Source: Rhodopseudomonas palustris JSC-3b (GTDB lineage: Bacteria > Pseudomonadota > Alphaproteobacteria > Rhizobiales > Xanthobacteraceae). Taken from it: a stretch of DNA of 64,000 bases. Below the pieces are notes generated by a model. It had not been told where the DNA came from and ran no database searches. It was given only the letters and a program-made list of their open reading frames with translations. Within the stretch, counting starts at the first letter, position 1, and each line of letters begins with the position of its first letter. Made by a program: the position numbers and the translations under genes. Below, piece by piece: positions 52,187-61,171 of the stretch. Location: contig KI632513.1 of the NCBI GenBank assembly GCA_000504425.1, forward strand, positions 2,256,109-2,320,108, written 5' to 3'.

Positions 52187-54031
52187 ATGCCCGCCTACCG
52201 TTCCCGCACCTCGACCCATGGCCGCAACATGGCCGGAGCCCGCGGCCTGTGGCGCGCCACCGGCATGAAGACCGAGGATTTTGGCAAGCCGATCATCGCG
52301 GTGGTGAACTCCTTCACCCAGTTCGTTCCCGGCCATGTCCATCTGCAGAATCTCGGGCAGATGGTGGCGCGCGAGATCGAAAAGGCTGGCGGCGTCGCCA
52401 AGGAATTCAACACCATCGCGGTCGATGACGGCATCGCGATGGGCCATGACGGCATGCTGTATTCGCTGCCGTCGCGCGAACTGATCGCCGACAGCGTCGA
52501 ATACATGGTCAATGCCCATTGCGCCGACGCCATGGTGTGCATCTCCAATTGCGACAAGATCACCCCCGGCATGCTGATGGCCGCGCTGCGCCTCAACATC
52601 CCCGCAGTGTTCGTGTCGGGCGGCCCGATGGAGGCCGGCAAGGTGGTGCTATCGACCGGCGCCCGCAAGGTCGATCTGATCGACGCCATGGTCGCCGCGG
52701 GCGATGACCGGGTCAGCGACGCCGACGTCACCGTGATGGAAGAAAACGCCTGCCCGACCTGCGGCTCGTGCTCGGGCATGTTCACCGCCAATTCGATGAA
52801 CTGCCTCACCGAAGCGCTCGGCCTGTCGCTGCCTGGCAACGGCTCGGTGCTCGCCACCCATGCCGACCGCCAGCGGCTGTTCATCGAGGCCGGCCATCTG
52901 ATCGTCGATCTCGCGCGCCGTTACTACGAACAGGACGACGAAAGCGTGCTGCCGCGCTCGATTGCCTCGTTCGAGGCGTTCGAGAATGCCATGTCGCTCG
53001 ACATCGCGATGGGCGGTTCGACCAACACCGTGCTGCATCTGCTCGCCGCCGCACAGGAAGGCGAAGTCAATTTCACCATGGCCGATATCGACCGGCTGTC
53101 GCGCCGCGTGCCGTGCCTGTGCAAGGTCGCGCCCTCGGTGTCCACCGTGCATATGGAAGACGTGCATCGCGCCGGCGGCATCATGTCGATCCTCGGCCAG
53201 CTCGATGCGGCCGGACTGCTCAACGGCGACACCAAGACCGTGCACGCGCCCTCGCTGCGCGCGGCGATCGATCGCTGGGACATCAGCCGCACCAACTCCG
53301 ACAGCGTGCGCCAGTTCTATCTCGCCGCGCCCGGCGGCGTGCCGAGCCAGACCGCGTTCAGCCAGAGCCGGCGCTGGGACAGCCTCGACACCGACCGCGA
53401 AAACGGCGTGATCCGCAGCAAGACGCACGCCTTCTCGCAGGATGGCGGTTTGGCGGTGCTGTTCGGCAATATCGCGCTCGATGGCTGCATCGTGAAGACC
53501 GCCGGCGTCGATGAGAGCATCCTGAAATTCTCCGGCCCCGCGGTGGTGTTCGAGAGCCAGGACGATGCGGTGTCCGGCATCCTGACCGGCAAGGTCAAGG
53601 CAGGCGACGTGGTGGTGATCCGCTATGAAGGTCCGCGCGGCGGCCCCGGCATGCAGGAAATGCTGTATCCGACCAGCTACCTGAAATCGAAGGGCCTCGG
53701 CAAAGCCTGCGCGCTGATCACCGATGGCCGGTTCTCGGGCGGCACCTCGGGCCTGTCGATCGGCCACTGCTCGCCGGAAGCGGCGGAAGGCGGCAATATC
53801 GGCCTGGTCGAAGCCGGCGATATGATCGACATCGACATTCCGAACCGCACCATCAATCTGCGGGTGTCCGACGAGACGCTGGCGACCCGCCGTCAGGCGA
53901 TGGAAGCCAAGGGCAAGGATGGCTGGAAGCCGACCGCGCCACGCAAGCGCAAGGTGTCGGCCGCGCTGAAAGCCTACGCGCTGCTGGCCTCCAGCGCCGC
54001 CAAGGGCGCGGTGCGGGTGCTGAAGGACTGA
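52187..54031 (+). CDS. ilvD: Dihydroxy-acid dehydratase
   Basis: A 614-residue Fe-S enzyme dehydrating dihydroxy-isovalerate and dihydroxy-methylvalerate in Val/Ile synthesis. The cluster Cys are in SNCDKITPG (about residue 122) and [18 protein letters not shown] (about 188-205). [15 protein letters not shown] near 512-526 is the family signature. GAGGAAATCCA precedes ATG 52187. ilvE is also in the window (17631). It terminates at 54166, after a REP-like element. Confidence 0.97.
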   Translation: MPAYRSRTSTHGRNMAGARGLWRATGMKTEDFGKPIIAVVNSFTQFVPGHVHLQNLGQMVAREIEKAGGVAKEFNTIAVDDGIAMGHDGMLYSLPSRELIADSVEYMVNAHCADAMVCISNCDKITPGMLMAALRLNIPAVFVSGGPMEAGKVVLSTGARKVDLIDAMVAAGDDRVSDADVTVMEENACPTCGSCSGMFTANSMNCLTEALGLSLPGNGSVLATHADRQRLFIEAGHLIVDLARRYYEQDDESVLPRSIASFEAFENAMSLDIAMGGSTNTVLHLLAAAQEGEVNFTMADIDRLSRRVPCLCKVAPSVSTVHMEDVHRAGGIMSILGQLDAAGLLNGDTKTVHAPSLRAAIDRWDISRTNSDSVRQFYLAAPGGVPSQTAFSQSRRWDSLDTDRENGVIRSKTHAFSQDGGLAVLFGNIALDGCIVKTAGVDESILKFSGPAVVFESQDDAVSGILTGKVKAGDVVVIRYEGPRGGPGMQEMLYPTSYLKSKGLGKACALITDGRFSGGTSGLSIGHCSPEAAEGGNIGLVEAGDMIDIDIPNRTINLRVSDETLATRRQAMEAKGKDGWKPTAPRKRKVSAALKAYALLASSAAKGAVRVLKD

Positions 54032-54052
54032 TATTTCGGCTCACAACAGAGC

Positions 54053-54155
54053 CGTCATGCCCGCGCTTGTCGCGGGCATCCACGTCTTGAAAGCGGTGCT
54101 GGAACAAAGACGTAGATGGCCGGGACGAGCCCGGCAATGACGTGCGGAGTGGTTG
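54053..54155 (+). repeat. REP-like palindromic element, family B, copy 2
   Basis: GTCATGCCCGCGCTTGTCGC...GCGGGCAT (hairpin), then TAGATGGCCGGGACGAGCCCGGCAATGACGTGCGGAGTGGTTG. It corresponds to the copy at 6659-6764 nearly end to end. It sits between the ilvD stop and the ilvD terminator. Confidence 0.82.
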
Positions 54156-54165
54156 TTATCACTTG

Positions 54166-54197
54166 CGCCGGAGACTGACCTCAGTCTCCGGCGTTTT
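54166..54197 (+). terminator. Rho-independent terminator of ilvD
   Basis: CGCCGGAGACTGA and TCAGTCTCCGGCG form a 13-bp perfect stem with a CC loop, followed by TTTT on the plus strand. No T-run on the minus strand, so it belongs to ilvD and not to the convergent ModE-like gene. Confidence 0.9.
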
Positions 54198-54212
54198 GCT
54201 ATCAGCGCGATC

Positions 54213-54587
54213 TCACGCTTTGCTCTTGCGCGGGCGGCTGGCGATCTCGGCCGACAGCGCCGCCAATTGCCGCTGCGCGGCGCGTGCAGCGGCCTTCTCG
54301 ATCGCGCGGTAGCGACTGACCAGCGTTCGACCGAACGGCGTCAGCATCGCGCCGCCGCCATTCTTGCCGCCGGTCTGGCGCTCGACCGCGGCCTGACCGC
54401 AGATCCGGTTGGTTTCATCGACCAGGTCCCAGGCGCGCTTGTAGGACATGTCGAGCGCGCGCCCGGCGGCGGCAATCGAGCCGCAGGCGTCGATCTGTTC
54501 GAGCAGCGCGATCTTGCCGGGGCCGATGCGGCGCTGCGGCGCGAGGTCGATGCGCAGGCTGAGCGACGGCAACGACGATTTCGGCAT
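54213..54587 (-). CDS. ModE-like winged-helix regulator, N-terminal domain only
   Basis: A 124-residue LysR/ModE-type winged helix. GKIALLEQIDACGSIAAAGRALDMSYKRAWDLVDETNRI (about residues 19-57) and the wing GGKNGGGAMLTPFGRTLVSRYRAIE follow ModE's DNA-binding domain closely. The molybdate-binding Mop (TOBE) domains that fill the second half of E. coli ModE are missing, so it cannot bind molybdate like E. coli ModE unless a separate Mop protein helps. ATG 54587 gives a compact protein; the frame is open to 54611. It follows modD by 64 bp in the same direction. Confidence 0.87.
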   Translation of the reverse strand: MPKSSLPSLSLRIDLAPQRRIGPGKIALLEQIDACGSIAAAGRALDMSYKRAWDLVDETNRICGQAAVERQTGGKNGGGAMLTPFGRTLVSRYRAIEKAAARAAQRQLAALSAEIASRPRKSKA

Positions 54588-54651
54588 GGCGGCCTCCTGC
54601 AGCGTCATCACGGCAGCTCAGAATAGGCGGCCGCCGCGCACCGTCCAGCGC

Positions 54652-55515
54652 TCAATGCGTGGCGGGCAGGATCTGCACCTGCACGTCGCGCGGCTTGGCG
54701 AGATAGGGCGCCGAGGTCACCAGCACGTCGGCGCCAGCGCCGGCATAGGCCGCGGCATTGCCGGCATTGACGCCGCCCGCCACCGCAACCTGCGGCCGCC
54801 GCGGCCGCTCGGACAATTGCTGCGACAGCGCCATCACCTCATCGGGCGTGAATTTTTCGAGCTGCAGCACGTCGAAGCCGGCATCGGCGGCGAGCAGCGC
54901 CGCCTCGATCGAAGTCACCTCGATCACCAGCTTCTTCTCCGGCGCGCCGCGGCGCAGCAGCGCCACCGTCGCCGGCAGCGGCTGCTCGCCCAGCAAAGCG
55001 CGATGCTCGGGAAACAGCAAAATGCTTTCCGACAGGCCGAGCCGGTGCATCACCGCCCCGCCCGCTTTCACCGCGGCGGCAGCAAAACGCTTGGTGCCGG
55101 GCGTGTTCTTGCGGGTGCAGGCCACCACCACCTGCGGCGACACCGACTGCGCCGCCGCCACGATCTCGCGCGCCGCCGAGGCAACACCGGACCACACCTC
55201 GATCAGGGTCTGTGCCACCTTCCAGCTTTTCAGCAGCGCCCCGGCCGGTCCGCGCGCGGTCAAGATCGGCGCGCCATGGGTCAGCGTGGCGCCGCAGCAG
55301 GACGCCAGCTCGACCTCGCCCCCGCACATCGCAATCAGCGCCGCGGCATCATTGACCGCCGAAGCCACCATCACGTCGCGGGCGGTGAAGCGCATGATCG
55401 CCGGCACCGCACCGATGCCGAGCGCCTCGGTGGTCAGATCGCCATGGGGGACATCGTCGAGCAGCAGATCTTCAAGCTCGGCGCGACTGGCGCCGGTGGG
55501 AAGGGACGCGGTCAA
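54652..55515 (-). CDS. modD: ModD, nicotinate-nucleotide pyrophosphorylase-like molybdenum protein
   Basis: A 287-residue homolog of quinolinate phosphoribosyltransferase, found with molybdenum genes and called ModD. The phosphoribosyltransferase marks are EDLLLDDVPHGDLTTEALGI at the N-terminus, ARGPAGALLKSWKVAQTLIEVWSGVAS, CTRKNTPGTKRFAAAAVKAGGAVMHRLGLS, and IEVTSIEAALLAADAGFDVLQLEKFTPDEVMALS near the C-terminus. The true reaction is unresolved. It is the first gene of modD-modE-like and is divergent to the DUF2478 gene, with a ModE-box-like palindrome between. Confidence 0.9.
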   Translation of the reverse strand: MTASLPTGASRAELEDLLLDDVPHGDLTTEALGIGAVPAIMRFTARDVMVASAVNDAAALIAMCGGEVELASCCGATLTHGAPILTARGPAGALLKSWKVAQTLIEVWSGVASAAREIVAAAQSVSPQVVVACTRKNTPGTKRFAAAAVKAGGAVMHRLGLSESILLFPEHRALLGEQPLPATVALLRRGAPEKKLVIEVTSIEAALLAADAGFDVLQLEKFTPDEVMALSQQLSERPRRPQVAVAGGVNAGNAAAYAGAGADVLVTSAPYLAKPRDVQVQILPATH

Positions 55516-55572
55516 GGCAGGTCTCCAGACGGGACAGCGGAACTGCGGCCACGCGGCCGCCGCGGTCTCCGC

Positions 55573-55599
55573 CGCTATGTACGAATGAATACATCGATG
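55573..55599. promoter_or_regulatory. ModE-box-like inverted repeat between modD and the DUF2478 gene
   Basis: CGCTATGTA-CGAATGAA-TACATCGATG: the arms CTATGTA and TACATCG agree with the CGxTATxTA...TAxATxxCG layout of molybdate-responsive Mo-boxes in proteobacteria. It lies about 58-84 bp before the modD start and about 160-190 bp before the DUF2478 start. Binding by the ModE-like protein encoded in the same operon is inferred. Confidence 0.6.
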
Positions 55600-55761
55600 T
55601 CGGACTCCCGACGCCCTGGCAGGCGCCTTTTTGGGATTCCGGCCACCGATTAAGCGAAATACACGCCGAAACGCCCGGCATGATGCTTGCTAGACCAGCT
55701 TTGATCAATGCCACCAACGGGTGATCCAACCGGATGCCCGCGCACCGTCAGGATGCCGCTC

Positions 55762-56379
55762 ATGGGCCTCGAGCTTCCCGAACCCGACCCGAATCTGGTG
55801 GCGGCGATCATCTACCACCCCGAAGATGACATCGACACGCTGCTCGCCGCATTCGGCGATGAGCTGCTGCGCTCCGGCACGCCGGTCGGCGGCATCGTGC
55901 AGCACAACAGCAAGGACGACGCCGGCAAGCTGCGCGGCATGACGGTGATCGATCTGATGACCGGGCTGCGGATCGACATCTCGCAGACGCTGGGTTCCGG
56001 CTCCGGCGCGTGCAAGCTCGATTCCGCTGGGCTGGCGGAGGCCTCGCGCGCGGTGCTGCAAGCGGTGGCGTCCGATGCCGAGCTGATCATCGTCAACAAA
56101 TTCTCCAAGCAGGAAGCGGCCGGGCGCGGCTTGCGCGATGAGATCGCCGCCGTGATCCAAAGCGGCAAGCCGCTGCTCACCGCCGTGCCGGCATCATGCT
56201 ACGACGCCTGGCGGCAATTCACCGGCGACTACGGCACGCTGCTCTATTGCGACCGCGCCGTGATCGATGAGTGGTGGCGCGAGGTCTCGACCCGGCAGGC
56301 CGCGCGCGCGGTACGCGCCCTGGAGATCGCCGCCGCCGAACTGAGCGCGCAGACGACCGCCAGCGGGAGGCCGTCATGA
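55762..56379 (+). CDS. DUF2478 protein, molybdenum-associated
   Basis: A 205-residue cytosolic protein of the DUF2478 family, which is found near molybdenum-transport genes and has a P-loop-like/NTPase-like fold reminiscent of THEP1. Visible features are LVAAIIYHPEDDIDTLLAAFGDELLRSGTPVGGIVQHNS and the Asp-rich VASDAELIIVNKFSKQEAAGRGLRDEI. The start at ATG 55762 has AGGA about 8 bases upstream; ATG 55753 adds three residues. It overlaps the next gene by ATGA (56376), showing a tight pair. Role in Mo use is inferred from context. Confidence 0.82.
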   Translation: MGLELPEPDPNLVAAIIYHPEDDIDTLLAAFGDELLRSGTPVGGIVQHNSKDDAGKLRGMTVIDLMTGLRIDISQTLGSGSGACKLDSAGLAEASRAVLQAVASDAELIIVNKFSKQEAAGRGLRDEIAAVIQSGKPLLTAVPASCYDAWRQFTGDYGTLLYCDRAVIDEWWREVSTRQAARAVRALEIAAAELSAQTTASGRPS

Positions 56380-57248
56380 GCGATGACGCCCTGCAATCGC
56401 GGCTGCATTGCTCGCAATTGCCGATCGCCCTGATCATGGGCACCAGCGAAATCGCCTCGGCAGTCGCGGTGCGGCTGACCCAGCTCGGCTATGCGGTGAT
56501 CATGAGCCACGATCCGTTTCCGCCGGTGATGCGGCGCGCGATGGCGTTTCATGACGCGCTCTATGACGATCGGGTGGCGGTGGATGGCATCGAGGGAAAG
56601 CACGCCGAGACTGCGAGCGAAATCGCCACCGCACTGTCGCAGCCCAATCAGGTCGCGGTGACGTCGCTGCATCTCACCGATCTGCTCGCGCTCTATCCGA
56701 TCAGCATTTTGGTCGATGCCCGCATGCAGAAGCATCGCATCACCCCTGATTTCCGCGGCGTCGCCGGGCTCACGATCGGCCTCGGCCCCAAATTCGCGGT
56801 GGACGTCAATTGCGACATCGCGGTCGAGACCCGGCCAGCGAAAAACGGCACCGTGATCCGCTCCGGGCAGACCGACGATCCAGACGGCATCGCCCGCCAG
56901 CTTGGCGGGGTCGGCGCCGAGCGCTTTGTCTATTCCGAGCGCGCCGGCCGCTGGCACACCGCACTCGAAATCGGCGCCCGGGTGTTCAAAGGCTATGTGA
57001 TCGGCCATCTCGATGGCCTGCCGGTGCCGGCGCCGATCGACGGCGTGTTGCGCGGGCTGGTGCGCGACGGCACGCAGGTGCCGCAGCGGGTGAAACTGAT
57101 CGAGGTCGATCCGCGCGGCCCCGATGCCAGCTGGACCGGCAGCGACGAGCGCGGCCGCACCATTGCCGCCGCCACCGTGGCGGCGATCCGGCTGCACGCG
57201 CTGCGGCCGGCGATGGTCCGGCGCGGCGCCGGGCTGTTCTGGCGCTGA
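56376..57248 (+). CDS. YqeB/EF2563-family selenium-dependent Mo-hydroxylase accessory-like protein
   Basis: A 290-residue protein resembling the YqeB family, associated with maturation of molybdenum hydroxylases. The N-terminus has a Rossmann-like fold (ALIMGTSEIASAVAVRLTQLGYAVIMSHDPFPPVMRR), then LVDARMQKHRI, GLTIGLGPKFAVDVNCDIAVETRP, and a C-terminal region PVPAPIDGVLRGLVRDGTQVPQRVKLIEVDPRG that is a biotinyl/lipoyl-like or duplicated fold in the family. No selenocysteine signal is seen. It is translationally coupled to the DUF2478 gene. Enzyme partner not in window. Confidence 0.8.
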   Translation: MSDDALQSRLHCSQLPIALIMGTSEIASAVAVRLTQLGYAVIMSHDPFPPVMRRAMAFHDALYDDRVAVDGIEGKHAETASEIATALSQPNQVAVTSLHLTDLLALYPISILVDARMQKHRITPDFRGVAGLTIGLGPKFAVDVNCDIAVETRPAKNGTVIRSGQTDDPDGIARQLGGVGAERFVYSERAGRWHTALEIGARVFKGYVIGHLDGLPVPAPIDGVLRGLVRDGTQVPQRVKLIEVDPRGPDASWTGSDERGRTIAAATVAAIRLHALRPAMVRRGAGLFWR

Positions 57249-57474
57249 GCGGCCGGCGCCTCGCCAAGGTCGCCCAAGGTAAACGATCAGTTAACCGCGC
57301 GCCGCGCTGGTGTCATTCGGTCAACGAATGGCACAGGCAGCTGTGCGCCGCTCGCCGATCAATGCGGCCTGCCCCGGCCTCATCCTATAGAGCTGGCCGG
57401 CGCTGGCTCTCGCCGCCCTTCCACCGGCCTGCTCCATGCGCGTCAGGCCGACGGCGCACAGATAGGTTCTCGCG

Positions 57475-59457
57475 ATGAAATTCACCACCCGACTGATCCT
57501 GCTGGTCACCGTGCTCACGGTCGGCGCCACGCTGCTGACCTCGGCCCTGCTGAGCTGGACCACCCGGCAAGCGATCATCAGCGGCGCGGAAAATTCTGGA
57601 GAGCGCGTGGCGCGGCTGCTGGCGCGCAGTGCCAGCCTCGCCACATCGATTCCAGCTGAGGTGGAAGCGGTGATTGCCAAGCAGATGGTGGCGCAGGGCG
57701 CGATCCTGGCGCAGTTCGTCGAAGCGGCGGAGCGTGCGGGCTACAGCACCGCCGAGATCAATCGCAGGCTGAAGCGTTTGACCGAGGAAACCGAGATCGA
57801 CGAGATCTGGATCACCGACGAGAAGGGCCACGCTTATCTGCGCACTGAAAGCAATATCGACTTCACTTTCAGCAATTCGCCGCAAGCGCAGCCGCAAGCC
57901 TATGCGTTCCACGATCTGCTCACCGGCAAGCGCAATGTGGTGATCCAGGACGCCCGCAAGCGGGAGATCGACAATCTGCATTTCAAATATGTGGGCGTGC
58001 CGGGCGCAGATAAGCCGCGCATCGTCCAAGTCGGCCATGACGCGCGTTTCCTGGAACTGCTGGCCATGAAGATCGGCCTGCCGCGCACTGTCGAGAATCT
58101 GCTGGCCGGCGGTGATATCAACGCGGTCTGGGTGTTCGACCGCAAGCTCGACGCCATCGTCGGCCCGGGCAGCTATGGCGCCGAGAAGCCGAATGAGGCC
58201 GAGATGGCGCCGGTGCGCGATGTGATCGCCGACGGCAAGATCCGCCATGTCGAAAGCCCCGGCAGCCTGAGCGTGATCGCGCCGGTGCAGAATGACAAGC
58301 AGCAGGTGATCGGCGCGGCCTTGGTGCGGCTGCCGATGGGCCGGGTCTGGGCGTTCGTGCAGAAGCAGGTCGAGATCAGCGCCGCGATCGCATCGGCGAT
58401 TGCCGCGCTCGGCATTGTGCTGTCGATCGGCGTGGCGCGCTATCAGGCGGCGCCGCTGCGCGAGATCACGCGCGCTGCCGCGGCGGTGGAAACCAAGAAA
58501 TTCGATCCGGCCTTGCTGTCCAAGGCGGCCGAACGGACCGACGAATTGGGGCAGCTCGCGCGGGTGTTCACCAGCATGGCGAGCCAGGTGGCGGCACGCG
58601 AGGAATATCTCGACTCGATGGTGCAGCAGCGCACCGAAGAATTGGAGAACCGCAACCGCAGCCTGGAAGGACTGTCGGCCAAACTGTCAAAATATCTGTC
58701 GCCGCAGGTGTACTCCTCGATTTTCTCCGGCAGCCAGGTCGCCGAGATCGCCTCACAGCGCAAGAAGCTGACGATCTTCCTGTCCGACATCGCCGATTTC
58801 TCCGCGACCACCGACAAGCTGGAGTCGGAAGAACTGACGGCGATGCTGAACCGCTATCTGGCCGAGATGGCGCAGATCGCGCTCAAGCACGGCGCCACCA
58901 TCGACAAATATGTCGGCGACGCCATTTTGGCGTTCTTTGGCGATCCGGAGAGCCGCGGCGTACGCGAAGACGCGCGCGCCTGCCTGCTGATGGCGATCGA
59001 GATGCAGGCCAAGCTCAAGGAGCTGGAGCTGGAATGGATGGGCGCCGGCACCGAACGGCCATTCCGCGTGCGGATCGGCATCAACACCGGCTATTGCACG
59101 GTGGGCAATTTCGGCAGTCCCGATCGCATGGACTACACCATCATCGGCAGCGAGGTGAATCTGGCGTCACGGCTGGAACAGAGCTGTGAGCCCGGCTCGA
59201 TCCTGATCTCGCACGTCACCTGGTCGCTGGTGAACGACATCATCGATGCCGATGAATGCCCGCCGCTGAACGTCAAAGGGTTTAGCGAGCCGGTGCGCAC
59301 TTACGCGGTGCGCGGCCTGAAGACCGCCGCGCGCAGCACCATCATCCGCAAGGAACTGACCGGCATGCGGCTGTTCATCGATACGGCGACGGTTGACCGC
59401 AGCGCCGTGCAGCAAACCCTGGCGCAAGTGGCCGAGCAGTTGCGGCCGCAATCCTGA
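57475..59457 (+). CDS. Membrane adenylate/guanylate cyclase (class III)
   Basis: A 660-residue signalling enzyme. TM1 is about residues 5-27, a periplasmic sensor follows (about 30-300), TM2 is about 302-322, then HAMP (about 323-390), a short coiled coil, and the class III cyclase domain (about 430-620). Metal-binding Asp are in TIFLSDIADFSA, the DKYVGDAILAFFGDP segment carries the second Asp, and GSEVNLASRLEQSCEPG contains the catalytic Asn/Arg. The substrate-specifying Lys in IDKYVGD suggests ATP (adenylate cyclase). It begins the second half of the Mo neighbourhood but has no known link to molybdenum. Confidence 0.93.
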   Translation: MKFTTRLILLVTVLTVGATLLTSALLSWTTRQAIISGAENSGERVARLLARSASLATSIPAEVEAVIAKQMVAQGAILAQFVEAAERAGYSTAEINRRLKRLTEETEIDEIWITDEKGHAYLRTESNIDFTFSNSPQAQPQAYAFHDLLTGKRNVVIQDARKREIDNLHFKYVGVPGADKPRIVQVGHDARFLELLAMKIGLPRTVENLLAGGDINAVWVFDRKLDAIVGPGSYGAEKPNEAEMAPVRDVIADGKIRHVESPGSLSVIAPVQNDKQQVIGAALVRLPMGRVWAFVQKQVEISAAIASAIAALGIVLSIGVARYQAAPLREITRAAAAVETKKFDPALLSKAAERTDELGQLARVFTSMASQVAAREEYLDSMVQQRTEELENRNRSLEGLSAKLSKYLSPQVYSSIFSGSQVAEIASQRKKLTIFLSDIADFSATTDKLESEELTAMLNRYLAEMAQIALKHGATIDKYVGDAILAFFGDPESRGVREDARACLLMAIEMQAKLKELELEWMGAGTERPFRVRIGINTGYCTVGNFGSPDRMDYTIIGSEVNLASRLEQSCEPGSILISHVTWSLVNDIIDADECPPLNVKGFSEPVRTYAVRGLKTAARSTIIRKELTGMRLFIDTATVDRSAVQQTLAQVAEQLRPQS

Positions 59458-59470
59458 GCGCGGCCGGCGG

Positions 59471-61171
59471 TTACTTGCCGGCGACGTTGCGGTCGCGCGC
59501 TTCGCGGATCAGCCGGTCCATATCGGCGCCGAGCGCCGCCTCCTGCGCGGCGATCTGCTGCGCCGGCACGGTGCCATTGCCGACCGCAGCGCCGTTCACG
59601 GGCTTGGCGGTGGGCACGATGGTCGGGTTGCTCTTGAGCGGCACCGCCGCTGCCGGAGCGGGCTGCGGCTGCGGCGCGGGCTGCGCCGGCCGCGGCACCT
59701 GCACCACCGGCTGCAGCACCGAGCGCCGCACCGGCTGCGCTGCCGGCGTCACCACTTGCGGCGACTTGGCCGCGGCATTGGCGCCAGGATTAGCCGCGGG
59801 ATTGACCGTCACGGCCGGCTTTGCGGCCGGAATGGCCTTGACCTGCATCGGCTGTGGATGCGCCACGATCGCGCCCTTCGGCAATTGCGAGGTGAGCCGA
59901 TCGCCGCTGACCCGGGCCTGGATGCGCGCGGCATAAACGCTCGGCGGCGCGAAGAACATCTTGGCCAGCACCGGCACCACTTCCAGGAAGATCACGAACA
60001 GCTTGGTCATCCAGGAAAACAGCACGATGGTGGCGCCGTCCTTAGAATCCTTCTTCAGTTCCTGATACGCGGTCATGCGCGACAGCGGATCGTTCTTGGC
60101 CTTGGCCTGGAAATGCGCGGCGCTCATCACTTCGCGCCGATAGGCTTCGATCCGTTCGTCCTTACGGGTCTCGAACTGCTTGAGCGAGGCGCGCGCCTCA
60201 TCGACCTGCGCCTGCAGCGACTCGCGCTTGGACTTGATGCCGGCGATCTCCTGCTCGCGCAGCGCCAGCGCATCCATCATCAGCTTGTTCTGCACCGCGC
60301 GCAATTCATCGCGCTTGGTGCGCAGCTGGGTGATCTCCGCCTGCCGGGCGTCGCGCTGCTGCTCGAGGCTTTCGCGCTGCCGCTTGGCGAATTGATAGCG
60401 CGGCCCGATGCCCGATTTGCCGCTATTGGCATCGCTGAGCTTCTGGCCGGTTTCCTCGGCGTTCTCCTCGGCGGCGTATTTCAGAATGTTCTTGTCGATC
60501 TCGCGCAGCTCGGCGCGCAGTCCCTGTTCTTCGGCATCGAGCGCCTTGATACGCTGCTCGATCTCATCAAAGCGGGCATTGGCCGCAGGATCGGCCGACG
60601 GAATCGCGGTCGGCGCGTTGCGCAGCGCGGTTTCCAGCGTTTCCAGATTGGCGCGGCGCCGTTCGCTCTCGGCGTCGAGCTGCGCCTGGAACTGTTCGAC
60701 CTTCTGCACCACCGGCGCGTTGGCGGCGGCGCGGTTCTGCTCGATCCGCTCGCTGATACTGTCCGAAAAGATTGCCAATTCCAGGAAGGTGGCGATCACC
60801 CAGGCCAGCCCGAACGAAATCGACAGACGCACCGTGACGCGCAGCAAGCGCCACGCGGTCTGCTTCCAGCTGAGATCGCTTTCGGTGCCATCTTCATTGC
60901 GGCGGAGCAGGCCCTGATAGAACCAGTCCGACTGATAGAGCGCCCGGTCGAACATGAACACCACGGTGGCGATCACGAACGAGGTCGCCGCCTGCAACCT
61001 GACATCGGAGATCATGTAGCCGGTGGCGTGAAAGGAGATACCAAACACCACCACGAATGACAGACACAGCGATACGCCAAGATGCGCAGCCCAGATCCGG
61101 TCGGTGGGCGGGCATGTCGCCAGGGTCTCGCGATCAACACCTGCAATGTAGTTCAAGACACGCTGGAACAT
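59471..61171 (-). CDS. DUF4407 membrane protein with long coiled coil
   Basis: A 566-residue protein. Four hydrophobic segments are evident: about residues 30-50 and 60-80 near the start, one about 115-130, and one about 390-415. Between them is a long charged coiled coil (about 145-375; EQFQAQLDAESERRRANLETLETALR, EEQGLRAELREIDKN and similar). The C-terminal 150 residues are a Pro/Ala/Gln-rich linker, then a short helix (AALGADMDRLIREARDRN). The layout is that of DUF4407, of unknown function, perhaps a membrane-associated scaffold. GTG 61177 is an alternative start. Confidence 0.85.
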   Translation of the reverse strand: MFQRVLNYIAGVDRETLATCPPTDRIWAAHLGVSLCLSFVVVFGISFHATGYMISDVRLQAATSFVIATVVFMFDRALYQSDWFYQGLLRRNEDGTESDLSWKQTAWRLLRVTVRLSISFGLAWVIATFLELAIFSDSISERIEQNRAAANAPVVQKVEQFQAQLDAESERRRANLETLETALRNAPTAIPSADPAANARFDEIEQRIKALDAEEQGLRAELREIDKNILKYAAEENAEETGQKLSDANSGKSGIGPRYQFAKRQRESLEQQRDARQAEITQLRTKRDELRAVQNKLMMDALALREQEIAGIKSKRESLQAQVDEARASLKQFETRKDERIEAYRREVMSAAHFQAKAKNDPLSRMTAYQELKKDSKDGATIVLFSWMTKLFVIFLEVVPVLAKMFFAPPSVYAARIQARVSGDRLTSQLPKGAIVAHPQPMQVKAIPAAKPAVTVNPAANPGANAAAKSPQVVTPAAQPVRRSVLQPVVQVPRPAQPAPQPQPAPAAAVPLKSNPTIVPTAKPVNGAAVGNGTVPAQQIAAQEAALGADMDRLIREARDRNVAGK

